The notes under the pieces: generated by a model
What the model was told of the DNA's origin: nothing
Seen by the model: only the letters and a program-made list of their open reading frames with translations
Database searches by the model: none
Made by a program: the position numbers and the translations under genes
Part shown: positions 35,531 through 46,610 of the stretch, in pieces
Layout: the number at the start of each line of letters is the position of its first letter
Position numbering within the stretch: the stretch's first letter is position 1
NCBI RefSeq assembly: GCF_001625305.1
Contig: NW_017802379.1
Coordinates: 8,043,105 to 8,107,104, forward strand
Direction of reading: 5' to 3'
From: Branchiostoma belcheri
Lineage: Eukaryota; Chordata; Leptocardii; Amphioxiformes; Branchiostomatidae
Length of the DNA: 64,000 nucleotides

Positions 35531-36770
35531 GTGCCCCGAGACAAGCTAACGAATCCAGCCGTATATTTTGCCATGATGCTTAATTACATTTGCCGGGAGG
35601 AATACATTTCCAACTTCGACTGTAAAATAAAGATATATATGAACGGGATATTACTTAGACCGACGCGTCTTGCATAAAATGAGGAATGAAAATAATAAAA
35701 TGGAAAATAAGAAAGATTGAAGTTTGGGACCAGGACAGACTTTCAAAATTAGGCTTCACCAATTTGATTGTTGGTTTTAGGATTTTTTAAAAATTAAACT
35801 TATTAGTAACTTCAAAAGCATTTAACTCAAAGAAATCAAAGCCCAAGGACCTAATTCTATGCAAGTTTTTCTGCCTGCTCTACATGTATCTCTCATTGTG
35901 TCCACTTTCCTTCACCTTTAAAAGTTAAGCTGGGAAATAAATTGGTAACCTCAGTCTTAGTAACCTGGATGCCATACGATTTGTAACGGCAACCCCGGTG
36001 TTACAAATCGGATGGCACCCAGGCTAAAGTCTCAGTAATCAGCTTAAGAATGCTTAGCACAGCCGTATCTGTCCAAGCGTATGTAAACATACGTCAAAGT
36101 CTTGGATCCATTGAAAACGCCTGTTTTCCAAGATAACAAAGTAACAATCATGGATGATACCTAGACAGAGAGTTGGGAGTACATATATCATGTAAACATC
36201 AGATGATATGTAATCTTAAATTCTTCAATCTATATGCTAATATGTTTTCTTTAGTACCGCTGGTACGTTTGCGATACTATATAAACACAACGTAAAATAT
36301 TAATCTCGCGTGCAATCTTACGTTGTTATTTTTATAGTAACAGATATGGTAACTTAAGTATGAAATTCATATTAGACACACTGACAAACCATATCCTGAA
36401 AGTTATCTGTGAAGAATTTTATCTAAATTTCAAATATCCCTAAACAAAGCGATCTGAGGTTTTTGAAACGAGCTCTATTTCCACTGTTTGTCTTATTAAG
36501 AAATGGTCTTTGATTTCCCAAAGGCTAAAAACTGCTATATTCAATCCTTCTCAAAAGATTGATTTTAGATATAGAGCGTTGAAAACGAGAAAACTCATTA
36601 AGAACCGTGCCTTATCAAAACTATTTGTCACCCTTTATAACCGGTTGGGAAGGTGTTTGTTAATAGGATACGGTCTCTAAGTGAAGAAGCTGCGAAACAT
36701 CAAGATGTAAGTATGATTGATGTGACAACAGAATGCACGTAATGACTTGAAAGTAATCTGAATGCATGGT
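35531..36770. other. Unassigned AT-rich DNA
   Basis: Nothing gene-like. Near 35960-36025 a short inverted pair (CCTGGATGCCATACGATTTG and its complement) forms a stem with a ~20-bp loop. Confidence 0.4.
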
Positions 36771-37247
36771 TAAACGTGCAGGCTCTGTAACAATTATTTT
36801 GCCACGCGGTAATATGGGTTTCAAAACTTTTTAGAACTTTTTTGCTATAGGCTTGTTTACTGTATCAGCTAATCTTCCTTACTGGTACGCACAGGACTCA
36901 AAAACGTTTTCGGAGCGGTAACTCTAGGCCTGTTAGTTGTAGTAGCTAATCTCCCTTACTGGTGCTCTCATTGTTCAAGATTTTACATGGGGAAAATCTG
37001 GATGTATGGTTAGTCAGACAGCCTCTGTGTCATTTTGGAGCAATTACCCTAGTTGTTAGCTAAATCTTCCTTACTGGTATACCAATTAAGTAGGATTTCT
37101 GAGGTTTAACATGGGAGAAAAGCTCTTGAACGATAGTCTCTGTAAAAATCACTTTGCCCCGTTCGAATATAAATGTCAATGCCGCCTGGAGCGGTTAACC
37201 TAGGCCTTTTAGCTATATCAACTAATCTTCCTATCTGGTATAACAAC

Positions 37248-37366
37248 TAAGCTACTCTTCCAGTGGTCGTGACAGAGAAGACAGACAATGTGTACAGTAA
37301 AATCAACAGCCAGGATTTGGCTGTTCGATTTGTTGTCATTCCTCAAATTCTGACAAATTAACCGTT
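37248..37366 (-). repeat. Right arm of the 2.3-kb-spaced inverted repeat
   Basis: Reverse complement of 34995-35109, starting TAAGCTACTCTTCCAGTGG and ending ACAAATTAACCGTT. It sits immediately left of the palindromic array. Confidence 0.85.
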
Positions 37367-37391
37367 ACATCATCACGTTACTACATCACGT

Positions 37392-37825
37392 TGCTACATC
37401 AAGAGTAACCACTGGTTACTCTTCATGTAGCAGCAGTAAGGCGATTAGCTGCTACATCAAGAGTAAACACTGATGTAGCAGCAGTAAGGAGATTAGCTAC
37501 TACATCCACTGGTTACTCTTGATGTAGCAGCAGGTGATTAGCTACTACATCAAGAGTAACCACTGGTTACTCTTGATGTAGCAGCAGGGGATTAGCTACT
37601 ACATCAAGAGTAACCACTGGCTACTCTTGATGTAGCAGCAGGGGATTAGCTACTACATCAAGAGTAACCACTGGCTACTCTTGATGTAGCAGCAGGTGAT
37701 TAGCTACTACATCAAGAGTAACCACTAGTTACTCTTATTGTAGCAGCAGGGGATTAGCTACTACATCAAGAGTAACCACTGGCTACTCTTGATGTAGCAG
37801 CACTGGTTACTCTTGATGTAGCAGC
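37392..37825. repeat. Array of 54-bp self-complementary units
   Basis: The unit is GATTAGCTACTACATCAAG, AGTAACCACTGG, then YTACTCTTGATGTAGCAGCA and GGG. GCTACTACATCAAGAGTAAC pairs with GTTACTCTTGATGTAGCAGC, so each unit folds on itself. ATTAGCTACTACATC recurs at exactly 54-bp steps (37591, 37645, 37699, 37753), with about eight units in all and shorter ones at the edges. The flanking domain contains GTAGTAGCTAATC, a likely seed. Confidence 0.95.
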
Positions 37826-38212
37826 TAATCGCCTTACTGGTGCACTCAGTGTTTAAGGCTTTACAGGTAGAAGACTCTGTATTAGACAACGGCCAAGCTC
37901 TGTAACAATCCCTTTGCCATGTGGGAATATGAGTTTCAATGCTTTTTGGAACGGTTCCTCCAGGCCTGTTAGCTGTATCAGCTTATCGTAAATTCAGGAT
38001 TTACCGAGGTATTACTGGGGGAAATATCTAATCTATTAAACAATAGCTAGGCTCTGTAACAATCCCTTCACCGAATTAGTTTCAAGGCTTCTTGGAGCAG
38101 GGACTCTAGTCCTGTTAGCTGTATCAACTAATCGTTTTATCGGTACACCCAGCATTTAAAGTTTTGCTTGGATGAAAATGTACTAGACGATGGATAATTG
38201 ACGAGCCCAGAA

Positions 38213-38520
38213 TGACACTGAATGTGGAGGGATAGACATAAGGCCCTCAGGACAGATGTTAAACTGAAAGTGTTCAAAACGCTTGTGACAACCTACGCCT
38301 CTGAGGCCTGTACTCTACATGCCAAGGGGCATATCCGGAAGACACGGGCCATGAGGATGAACTGCTATGGGAATTGGCGACTAATCGATGGCACACATAA
38401 CTTGGTGCTAAAAGGATCTGGGAGTTGAAAGAACAAACTGATTTAACATCATAAAGAGGTGGAATCTTCAATAATTTGGCTACGTTCCAGAGCACAAGTT
38501 CAGGCATCGTAGCACACACC
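38213..38520 (+). pseudogene. Decayed non-LTR retrotransposon RT fragment
   Basis: The frame from 38222 reads MWRDRHKAL, then LKVFKTLVTTYASEACTLHA and AMRMNCYGNWRL. This is the region just after the RT catalytic core in RTE/I-like LINEs (typically 'K...L..SLV...LYGCETW...R...EMRC.R...'). The Cys-Glu-Thr-Trp-like box is degraded to EACTLHA, and the frame stops at 38428. The following ATCTTCAATAATTTGGCTACG resembles the normally conserved 'WFGHV' region. Inactive. Confidence 0.72.
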
Positions 38521-39521
38521 AGTAAGCTCAGGCACGGCTATCAAGATCCGTGTCTGTGGCAAATTTACCTTCTTGGATACGCTGAAACAGAATCGTACAC
38601 GAGCCTTTCCGTAGATTCAGGCATAGAACTAAGCAAGGTTCTGGATACAAAAGAGCATGAAAGAGATGGAGTGACGACTGTTGCATATACTGGACAGTGT
38701 TTTATCAAGAACCATGACCAGGCACGGTTCTGGACATAGTCCAAGGGTACGTTCGTGGATACGTGGAGACTATCAAGAACCTTGCCTTATTCTAACCCAT
38801 TCAGACATAGAACTAGATGCGATTCTGTATACGGCATACGTGACTGGGAAAACCACTGGAGGAGTGCGCACACAGAGCCAGAGACAGGAAGGAGTGGAAG
38901 ACACTGATACTGAAAGCTAATACTACTGTCCCCGACCCTCAAGCATGAGGATGGAACTAGGTACAAGGACATGTACAAGTAATTTTCGAGTCATTGCTAC
39001 ACGGGAAAAAGGCTTTTAATGTTTTAACACCTGCAGTTAGTATTACCCTGGGAATTAACCAACGCTATTACAAGATATCTTGTATACCGGGCAACTCTTT
39101 CTCGCCTTGAGGCTACGAAATGAATCTGACTGCAAACAAAATTCGAGGGAAAAGTTCAATGGTTCGGGAATGCGCCTAAAGAGCTAGGTACGTAGTGCAC
39201 AATAAATCAACTGGCTAAATTCTCTTTTAAGTCAAGTGAAATTCTCTACGAAACCAATAGAGAATTTATCCAGATTTAATGTGCAATATATCTTAGATAT
39301 ATGTCTAACCTTAATCGACGTTTGTCTAAATGTTCGTAAATATGATATATATATTATATGACCTACATGATTTTTCTTTATCTTAGCTTCTTATGAAGAC
39401 TGCAGAAAGTATGGTTATAGATATTCTTCAAAAAGTTACATTGCAGTCAATATTTTCTCACACGAAGTTTTCTTTTGAAAATGATAATCTATTTCATGAT
39501 CACCTTTTTATTGTACAATCT
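38521..39521. other. Unassigned DNA
   Basis: Overlapping short frames at 38476-38978 may be more of the decayed LINE; none is recognisable. Very AT-rich after 39200. Confidence 0.35.
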
Positions 39522-39770
39522 CAGTGACCATGTCCTACATTTAGGACTTACATACTGTATGATGCACAAACAATTTTCAACACAAACTTGTACATATATA
39601 GAGCAAAACAAATTAATCTAATTACATCATTCCCAACGTAATCCAATTACATAATTCACAGCATTTGCAATCTTGTACAAAACTGCCTGTGACACTTTTG
39701 TGACCATTTCCGTACATTTAGGACTTACATGCTGTATGATGCTCAGTTTTCAGCACAAACTTTTGTCACA
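39522..39770 (+). repeat. Two copies of a ~170-bp direct repeat
   Basis: Both copies carry GTGACCATNTCC, ACATTTAGGACTTACAT and CTGTATGATGC, then CACAAACTT. Confidence 0.75.
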
Positions 39771-40027
39771 CTAATAGAATTAAATTCTCAAATCCTATAC
39801 TCCCTACGGTAAGCCTATGGGTAATAAAACCTTTTCTTGTGGGTGGAATTCTTTGTTACAATATCAATATATTTCTTTATGTGGATCAAGAAAACGACCA
39901 GTGATACATCATTGTCAGAAAGAAAGGGATTCTTATGATTGAAAGAAAGGAAAAACAAAAGAATGCCGATGTTGGCAGAGGATAAACTTTAATCCGAACA
40001 TCAATACGTCAAAAAGATTAATTGACG

Positions 40028-40305
40028 GATCTTTATTGACACCTACTGTCACTAGATATGAAAGAAGATGGTATTAGATGGATGAGGATGGCGCTATATA
40101 ATGAGATATTTTGTTTGTAGATGTGGAATCAAATGCTGAAAATAAAAGTACATTACATGTATAATTGATGAATCTTTATTGACACCTACTGTCACTAGAT
40201 ATTAAGGAATACGGCATTAGATGGATGAGAAGGTGCTATATAATGAGATATTTCGTTTGCAGCTGTGGAATCAAATTGCAAATGCTGAAAATAAGTACAT
40301 ACATG
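40028..40305 (+). repeat. Two copies of a ~143-bp direct repeat
   Basis: ATCTTTATTGACACCTACTG, TCACTAGATAT, ATTAGATGGATGAG and CTATATAATGAGATATTT occur in both, at about 40028 and 40171. Confidence 0.85.
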
Positions 40306-40682
40306 TAATTATTTGTGTCATCAAATCCCGCCGAATGCTTTGTTGTAGAACTTTATGGAGCTGACATAAGTACATACAGGAGACCTTTTGAAGTCATGTA
40401 ATGTGTGTGGTGTGTCATGATTATACATAAGCATTAAGGGTCTAGGTTTCGTAAAATGGACAAAGATGTCTGTTGCCATGCCGGAACGTATATGGTAGAT
40501 AAATATGAAGAGAGGAGAATACAAGTCTCTGATTTATTGTTTTTATTGTTTTGTCTTTTACTTTGATGCAATGATGTATTTCATTCCTTTTAAGTTTATA
40601 TGTGATGCTCTCACTGAATCAAAATCATTTGACAGTAAACCTTGCACAATACAGGAATTATTTCTTGTTTAACAAGGTTTAT
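40306..40682. other. Unassigned non-coding DNA
   Basis: A 67-codon minus frame only; nothing recognised. Confidence 0.4.
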
Positions 40683-40805
40683 GATGTCAGAATTTGAAAA
40701 TGTAGGAATCTCGTTTTTTTCCCCGCCATGTTTTGTTTTTGCCCTATCGCATTGGATTTGGAGTCCGTGGAGGATGTCATCCATAAAATTAACTTGCTAT
40801 GGCCT
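40683..40805. mobile_element. MITE family B, partial copy
   Basis: Only the right end is clear: GATTTGGAGTCCGTGGAGGA, then TGTCATCCATAAAATTAACT and TGCTATGGCC. The left half is missing or unrecognisable. Confidence 0.65.
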
Positions 40806-42077
40806 CATTGCCAATGAATAAAAGAGGCATCAGTCTCACAGGGTCTGCAATGACTTTTATTTTATTAATTACCTCATCGAATTAGTTCTAGATGTATGAT
40901 GCTTAATGATGAAGACAAACTGACGAAAGTTCACAGTAAAGCTAAGTCTTCTCCCTGGGAAGAACAAAAAACGCGGAACCTGTCCCTGAACTGTCTCATT
41001 ATTGGATTAACAGATACGGAGAGGGGCTTAACAGATTCTTATCCCATTGCCAGGATATCGATTACATTCTAAGCCCCTTCACTCACTCCTCGTTTGAAGT
41101 TCTCCTGGCAATACTGAGAGATTAACTACGTAAGTAGCAAAGGCACCGACGGCCTCCTAGACGGTTCTTCAGAAATTACCTCAGATTACCCCGAATTGCT
41201 TGAGGAAACTTTGTTTTGAGGAAAAGTTGAAAGTAAAAGCGGAAGCTGAAAGGAGAAATGACATTACTAACGGGTTTGCTAGAGGGTTTCATTACGAATG
41301 AAAGTGAAACTAACCTCAGATAGTGTAGCCTGGAGGAAAGTGGCAAATAATACCGGAGACATCTTACAAATTTCACTTCACTAGTGACATTAGTACCGCC
41401 AGAGGGGCGTCGGATGAGATATCAGACGTACATGTAGTGTATATATAGTTCACAAAACAAGTGTGACAAAGTTATGGCAATAGGAAGTACTCAAGTACTC
41501 CGTGAAAACTTCCCCGAGGATGTTTTTCTTCAATAATGCCGTTAACCCATAATTAAGGAAACATCAAACAACTGCGCCGGCGTTTGAGAAAATATTGAAA
41601 CGCCTTGTAATGTCATAGAAGTCAATGTTTTGCTCTTTGGGGAGTAAGACCGTTTCCAGAGGGGCCTCTGTTGAAGGGTGATTGTGGCTTGGCGTCGCCA
41701 AAGTTTTCTTGGACAGTTTTGCGACTGACTGAAGTTGCGGTACGGAACAAGAAGAAAGACAGCGTATCTCACGAGCCTCACAACCGGAAAACATGTGCAA
41801 TTTATCTGAAATTAAAATTTACTAAGCATAAACATCTACTACTAAAGTTTCCAGAAAGTTCCCGAAGTCTGGAAACTCTACTGCTGTTTGCTCCTATATG
41901 TACTACGATGACGTCACCGTTACCTTTGTCTAAGAGATTATGCTTTCGGTGTGCCAGTATGAGATCCTTAATTTCCTGTTTTCTATAAGAACACTATATT
42001 CTGTTTGATTATTCATGAGCATAGCATTTAATTACATACATACAGACGCGATGTCGGTATACGACGAAGATTTGAAA
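40806..42077. other. Unassigned non-coding DNA
   Basis: Overlapping minus frames at 41542-41800 and a plus frame at 41671-41988 conflict; none recognised. A sequence partly resembling a CTCF core (CCGCCAGAGGGGCG, about 41397-41410) is present but imperfect. Confidence 0.35.
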
Positions 42078-42345
42078 TTGGGCGGATGCATTAACCCTTT
42101 CTAGACGGGGGGGGGGTGTGGTTTAAAAGTGCCCGCGCCAACTTGTCGGATAACTTTCGAACGGCTTGCGCTAAGGCCACCAAACTTGGTGACTTTTCCA
42201 AAAATATAGTTGCCAACAATTACATAGCAGTGGAATAAATAAAAAAAATTTCGTGTTGCCATGGCAACGGGTTTCTGACAGGCATTTTTTGCAAAAATCA
42301 GTAATTTCGGCATATAACAATTATGTGCCGAATGTTATGCCCCCC
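42078..42345 (+). repeat. Dispersed repeat carrying a perfect RFX-type palindrome, copy 2
   Basis: Same order of blocks as 3023-3290, including the G-run, AAAAGTGCCCGCGCCAA, CGGCTTGCGCTA and CCACCAAACTTGGTGACTTT. It contains GTTGCCATGGCAAC at 42254-42267. Confidence 0.75.
42254..42267. promoter_or_regulatory. RFX/X-box-like palindrome
   Basis: GTTGCCATGGCAAC is a perfect 14-bp palindrome identical to the known dimeric RFX-factor consensus. Binding in this genome is an inference; it lies within a dispersed repeat, not at a recognised promoter. Confidence 0.4.
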
Positions 42346-43409
42346 CGTACCAAAAAAAGTCCAGTCTACATAGGGCAAATGAGACTTAACGGTCAAAGGC
42401 ATGGGCCAAATGCTTATAACAATTATGCAACAACATGGCAATAATGTCGCAACAGGAAGTAATTTCTAATCCTTAATGACTTTAGAGCTCGAACCAGCTG
42501 AGCAGATTGAACTATTTGATGACGCATGGAATGGGCCTTGTCTTCAGAGTAATACCACTGGCTTAGTCAAGGACAAGAATTGAAACTGCCTGGAATAAAT
42601 GACATTGAACTTCCATTACGGCGCGTAATTACCTGCAGCGCAATAGCCTCAATGGTCGTAAAACTCTAATACATTTATAGATAAATATTGATTGCACTAC
42701 ACAGTACTGAACTCTTGTTGACTCTTGTTAACTAGAGAAGTAACAGTTGCGCATAATGTTTACCTTCGGATATGGTCTGCTCTGTTAATATCTCAAGCAC
42801 ATTCACATACATGTACTACTAGTATACGGTGACAGGCGAAGAGCAGACCATGAAATTGCAACATTATGTAACCCTACACGACGGTCACCATGGTGACAGA
42901 CGTCAACAAATCATCATCGGTCATTGGTCAGGTCAGAGGCCACAGTTTGGAGAAGAAGAAGAGGAAGAAACAATATGTTTTCCTTTGGTAAATATAAAAA
43001 AAACAACGTTACAAACTGGTACATGTATAATCAATACAAACTGAGTACCTTAGAATGTCGCCAGGGCGCATAATGAACCTTTTTGGGGTCTCATCAAATC
43101 CTATTTACATACTTGATAACAAGGCAATCAACCCAGAGTTATCTAGACACATGCACGAACGGTACCGAAAACACAGTTTTCTTGGCGAAGGTCGCATACC
43201 CTATGTTTCACTATGCCTTGGTTCTTTCAGCGGCCAAATGGCTAGAATCAGCCTTTTTAGCTTTCGTCCGCTCCCCACGATCCGCTACTGGCTACCTAAT
43301 GGCGCCATGTGGCGGATAAATTGGACTGCAGAAAGTGTGACATTCCTATGCAAGTTTACATGGTTTTGCTGAAAGCGTAACCTGGTGGATATAACAATAA
43401 TACACCCAT
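42346..43409. other. Unassigned DNA
   Basis: Two plus frames (43055-43372 and 43083-43319) overlap in different phases. GTCACCATGGTGAC, another 14-bp palindrome, is at about 42884-42897. Nothing recognised as a gene. Confidence 0.35.
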
Positions 43410-43417
43410 TTCCAAAT

Positions 43418-43450
43418 ACCGCGGCCATTTTGAATCCGCTCTCGCGAGAG
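43418..43450 (-). promoter_or_regulatory. Candidate TATA-less promoter (YY1-like and CGCG sites)
   Basis: GCGGCCATTTTG (43420-43431; reverse CAAAATGGCCGC) resembles a YY1 site. TCTCGCGAGA (43440-43449) is the CGCG palindrome found at housekeeping promoters. They are 8 bp apart in CpG-rich sequence. YY1 orientation and an ATG within it favour minus-strand transcription. The short minus frame beginning MAAVFGNG after that ATG matches no family I know. Function is inferred. Confidence 0.35.
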
Positions 43451-43455
43451 TACGA

Positions 43456-44122
43456 TTCAGCGAGAGCTCGCGTCACTTTGCAACAAGTAATGTTGAATTA
43501 CGTTTGTCGGAGAAGTCAGGACTTCAATCAGACTCCAATCGGCCTCCCAACCGTTTCGGCCCTGGTAATATAAATATAAGACAGTGTCCGTGCCACACAT
43601 GTCTTTAGTATACTTTTGTTCATTCAATCACTTTGCGATTTGTATAATTATCTCTTGATGGGGAGGGGCCAGGAAATGCCTTTCCCATAGGTTTCTGTTT
43701 CAAGGCTTCAGTATACACTTACCGTGAATTGCAATCTCTGAAAGCTCCTCTCCACTGGATAGCTAAACATGTCTAGCTAGTTCGTCTACTTGTCGTTTGT
43801 GAAACCCGCGCTTCGACTCCGGCGTTTTAAAGAGCTACCCTGATCAGAGGTAAACACACAATGGCCTTTGACCCTCCAGCTTGGAATCGCCTGGCTGAGG
43901 GGGTAAGACCTATCCTCAAAATATGTGTAACATTACACCACTATAGGACACTGGGGTTACACGTTCTGTCTAGATTTGAAAAGCAAACACACATTTTAAA
44001 AAATTCTATAAGATAATAGGTGTACAAACCAGTTTCAGTGTGCAGGCCCAATTCCTGGCCCATCCCCTGATCTGAGACTGCTTGCTATTGGCAACTGAAG
44101 CCGTTTTCTGAGCTGAGTTACC
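43456..44122. other. Unassigned non-coding DNA
   Basis: No recognised feature; if the candidate promoter is real, one side of it could be 5' flanking sequence. Confidence 0.35.
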
Positions 44123-44380
44123 TTACCCCTTCACTAGGTGGCGCTACAGTGCCGCCATGCCACGTCCAGGTACAGACTTGGAAGCAGCCATTTGCGACGG
44201 AGAAAGAAGGCTGCAGTACTTTCATCCTTCACTGAGCGTCGCTTCAGGAGCACCATGTCACGGACAAGTGCACCTTGTCCGTAGAGGACTGTAACTGAAG
44301 TGCCTTAACTCTTCACTAGTCGGCGCTTCAGAAGCACCATTTTCAAGGTCAGGTGCATCTCGTTTAATTTGGTGACTGGA
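44123..44380 (+). repeat. Three degenerate tandem units with a CTCF-like site in the first
   Basis: CCTTCACT or CTTCACT starts units near 44129, 44228 and 44309, followed by GGCGCT- or GTCGCTTCAG-type sequence and GNNGCNCCATG. The first unit contains TCACTAGGTGGCGC (44131-44144), which matches 13 of 14 positions of the commonly cited CTCF core. The other units have lost it. Confidence 0.55.
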
Positions 44381-44500
44381 AAAGACTTGAGGGTACAGAG
44401 TGAATATAAGAAAAAGGTAGCAGTGAAAGTAGCTCTTAAAAACGACAGAAAAACGTTGTAGTGAAAGTCTGTATTTTAGACTTTTTTGTAAATCAATTAA

Positions 44501-44899
44501 GGCCACACCAAGTAAATTTTATGGATGACGTCCTTTGGAGACCCTAAATCTAATGCGAGAGGGCGTAAAAAAAACAAGAAGGGCCCTAAAAAACAAGATG
44601 CCTAGATTAGAAATATACTAAGAGACGACAAACGTTAGGACACAAATTGAATGAGGTGACACAGTGTAACAAGCAAGAAGTCTTTTATTCATCATCAAAA
44701 CAGCAATAAATCAGGTGGAACAGCAGTTGTCGTCCTGTCCTGTTTTCGCGTTACAGGTTTCACGTCAATCTGACGATTTGCGGCACTGTAATGACTCTTT
44801 GGTCATACTTACAGAAAGCGGAATTTCTTTTTTTTTCTAGGAACGGGCCAAAATCAATGCGCGCGCGGTCTTCATCCATAAAATTTACTTGGTGTGGCC
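44501..44899. mobile_element. MITE family B, best-preserved copy
   Basis: Left end GGCCACACCAAGTAAATTTT, then ATGGATGACGTCC; right end ATCCATAAAATTTACTTGGT, then GTGGCC. Terminal repeats are ~30 bp, almost perfect. Flanks TTAA (left) and TAAA (right) allow a TA or TTAA-type target. No open frame. Confidence 0.9.
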
Positions 44900-45647
44900 T
44901 AAACATGAAATAAACATATTCAAGTTACTAACGGCTACGGGTTACTTGCGATTATAACGATTCGTTCTAGGGACTTTAAAAAGAAAATAATAGGTTAGGC
45001 TATTATACTAAACTTACTCCTAAGTCAAGTTCCCATCCTCAGCGACAGGCGGTGTAGCATAGACACAGATATGAGTTTCAATTCATATTGCAGCAGCTAG
45101 ATGCATAGACTCAAATGTTGGTCCAACAAGTTATCCAACTTTATGGGAAGAGTTTCAACAGGTTTTGACAACTGTAGTCTACAGCGGTCTCCTTCAATTC
45201 AATATGCCTTTCATTTGTCTTTTATGTCGACATTCAATGAACCATTGGTTGTCTTTTTGCCCTTGAGCTGCGATCTGGGGAGCCAATTATCAAGACAAAG
45301 ATGTAGATGGAAGATCGAATTAACCTAGAACCTAAACATAGAACTCGCAATGTCAAAAATGTGGAAATCGTGACCAGCCAAGTCCATGGGGGTGATTATA
45401 TGAAACAAAAAACAGGAAATTAAAATCGATTCTTCTCTCTGCAGCCTGCTCAATAAGTGTAATAAATGTTCACTAAGCCACGTCTTCGGTGGCAACAATG
45501 CAGTGATCTTTGTCGATTGTACATGTGCTGAAGTAGATAACATCTTGTTGTTTTATTTTACCGCCAATGTTCCTGTCAAATCAATGCCATATCACAGCAT
45601 TTTGGTTCTTGGTTGGATGGATGTTTGGTTGCTTGGCTCGTTGCTTG
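44900..45647. other. Unassigned non-coding DNA
   Basis: Small frames at 45101-45328 (+) and 45325-45543 (-) are not recognisable. Confidence 0.4.
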
Positions 45648-45972
45648 GGTGGATGGATGGATGGATGGATGGATGGATGGATGGATGGATGGATGGATGG
45701 ATGGATGGATGGATGGATGGATGGATGGTAAGATGAATCGATGGGTTTGTGGGTGGGTTTGTGGGTGAACGGATGGATGCAGGATGGATGGATGGATGAA
45801 TGAATGAATGAATGGATGCCAGATGTATGGAAGGATGGATGGATGAATGGATGGAAGCAGGATGGATGGATGGATGGATGGATGGATGGATGGTTGGATG
45901 GATGGATGGATGGATGGATGGTTGGATGGATGGATGGATGGATGGATGGGTGGATGAATGGATGGTTGGATG
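45648..45972 (+). repeat. (GGAT)n microsatellite with interruptions
   Basis: About 20 near-perfect GGAT units to 45729, a diverged stretch (GGTTTGTGGGTG, GAATGAATGAATG), then a second block to ~45972. The 123- and 139-codon frames on both strands are translations of the repeat and should not be annotated as genes. Confidence 0.97.
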
Positions 45973-46610
45973 TATAGTTGTAATGACCTCTAATATAAGC
46001 CTATTCGCCATTACTAGTGCGCGGCCCCACCCTGGTCAAACTCCTAAACGCTGGCTAACTCTGAGCATAGCGTGCTGTGGGTATGGCATTCATGCTAAAC
46101 GTTGCATTTCCCTAAGGAGAATTATAGCAATATGTCCGTGTTTGTGTTGCCCTCAAATGACAGAGACTAGAATCCTAAGCTGACTCATTTATATGGAAAT
46201 AATCCATCCCACGAGGAAACGTTGCGGCATTAGATAGAGGAATTCAATTTTCACAAATGCCAAAAAGAGCGATTCAATTTCCTGGAGAGGTTTTAAGGAA
46301 CCTTTTTTCAAGGACGTGCAATATTAATTTTTGAAAAGGAAGTTCTAATAGAAAATGACTTGTGCAAGCTAAGTATCTTCGTGTCGAAAATAACTACAGC
46401 AGACTTGCTGGCTAACTTTTAATACGTGGGTAAAGATCGTCAGCTGGTCGCATTGGGTTGGCGGATGATGATATGGATGGTTTAGGTTTTATACTACCAT
46501 TATTCAGTAAATATTCCTGACGCCCCTATACATGTACTACATCTGTATCTGATCTGATACCAGCCCAGAAAAGAACAAGAAAGTCATGCCTTCAAATATC
46601 AGTTATCAAC
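45973..46610. other. Unassigned non-coding DNA
   Basis: Nothing recognised. Confidence 0.4.

Larger units (their letters stand above)
36780..38190 (+). repeat. Degenerate ~130-250-bp tandem repeat domain
   Basis: Recurring blocks are CTCTGTAACAAT, TTTGCCNNGTGGGAATAT, GAGCGGTAACTCTAGGCC, TGTTAGCTGTATCAGCTAAT and CTTCCTTACTGGT. At least six degenerate units are present. The right arm of an inverted repeat (37248-37366) and the palindromic 54-bp array are embedded in it. Confidence 0.75.

Noticed and set aside
37392-37825. Repeat array resembling a CRISPR locus
   Set aside because: The 54-bp units are contiguous and nearly identical with no unique spacers, the context is animal nuclear DNA, and no cas genes are present.
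45592-46183. Open frames of 123 and 139 codons on opposite strands
   Set aside because: They are translations of the (GGAT)n microsatellite (runs of WMDG and IHPS-type residues).
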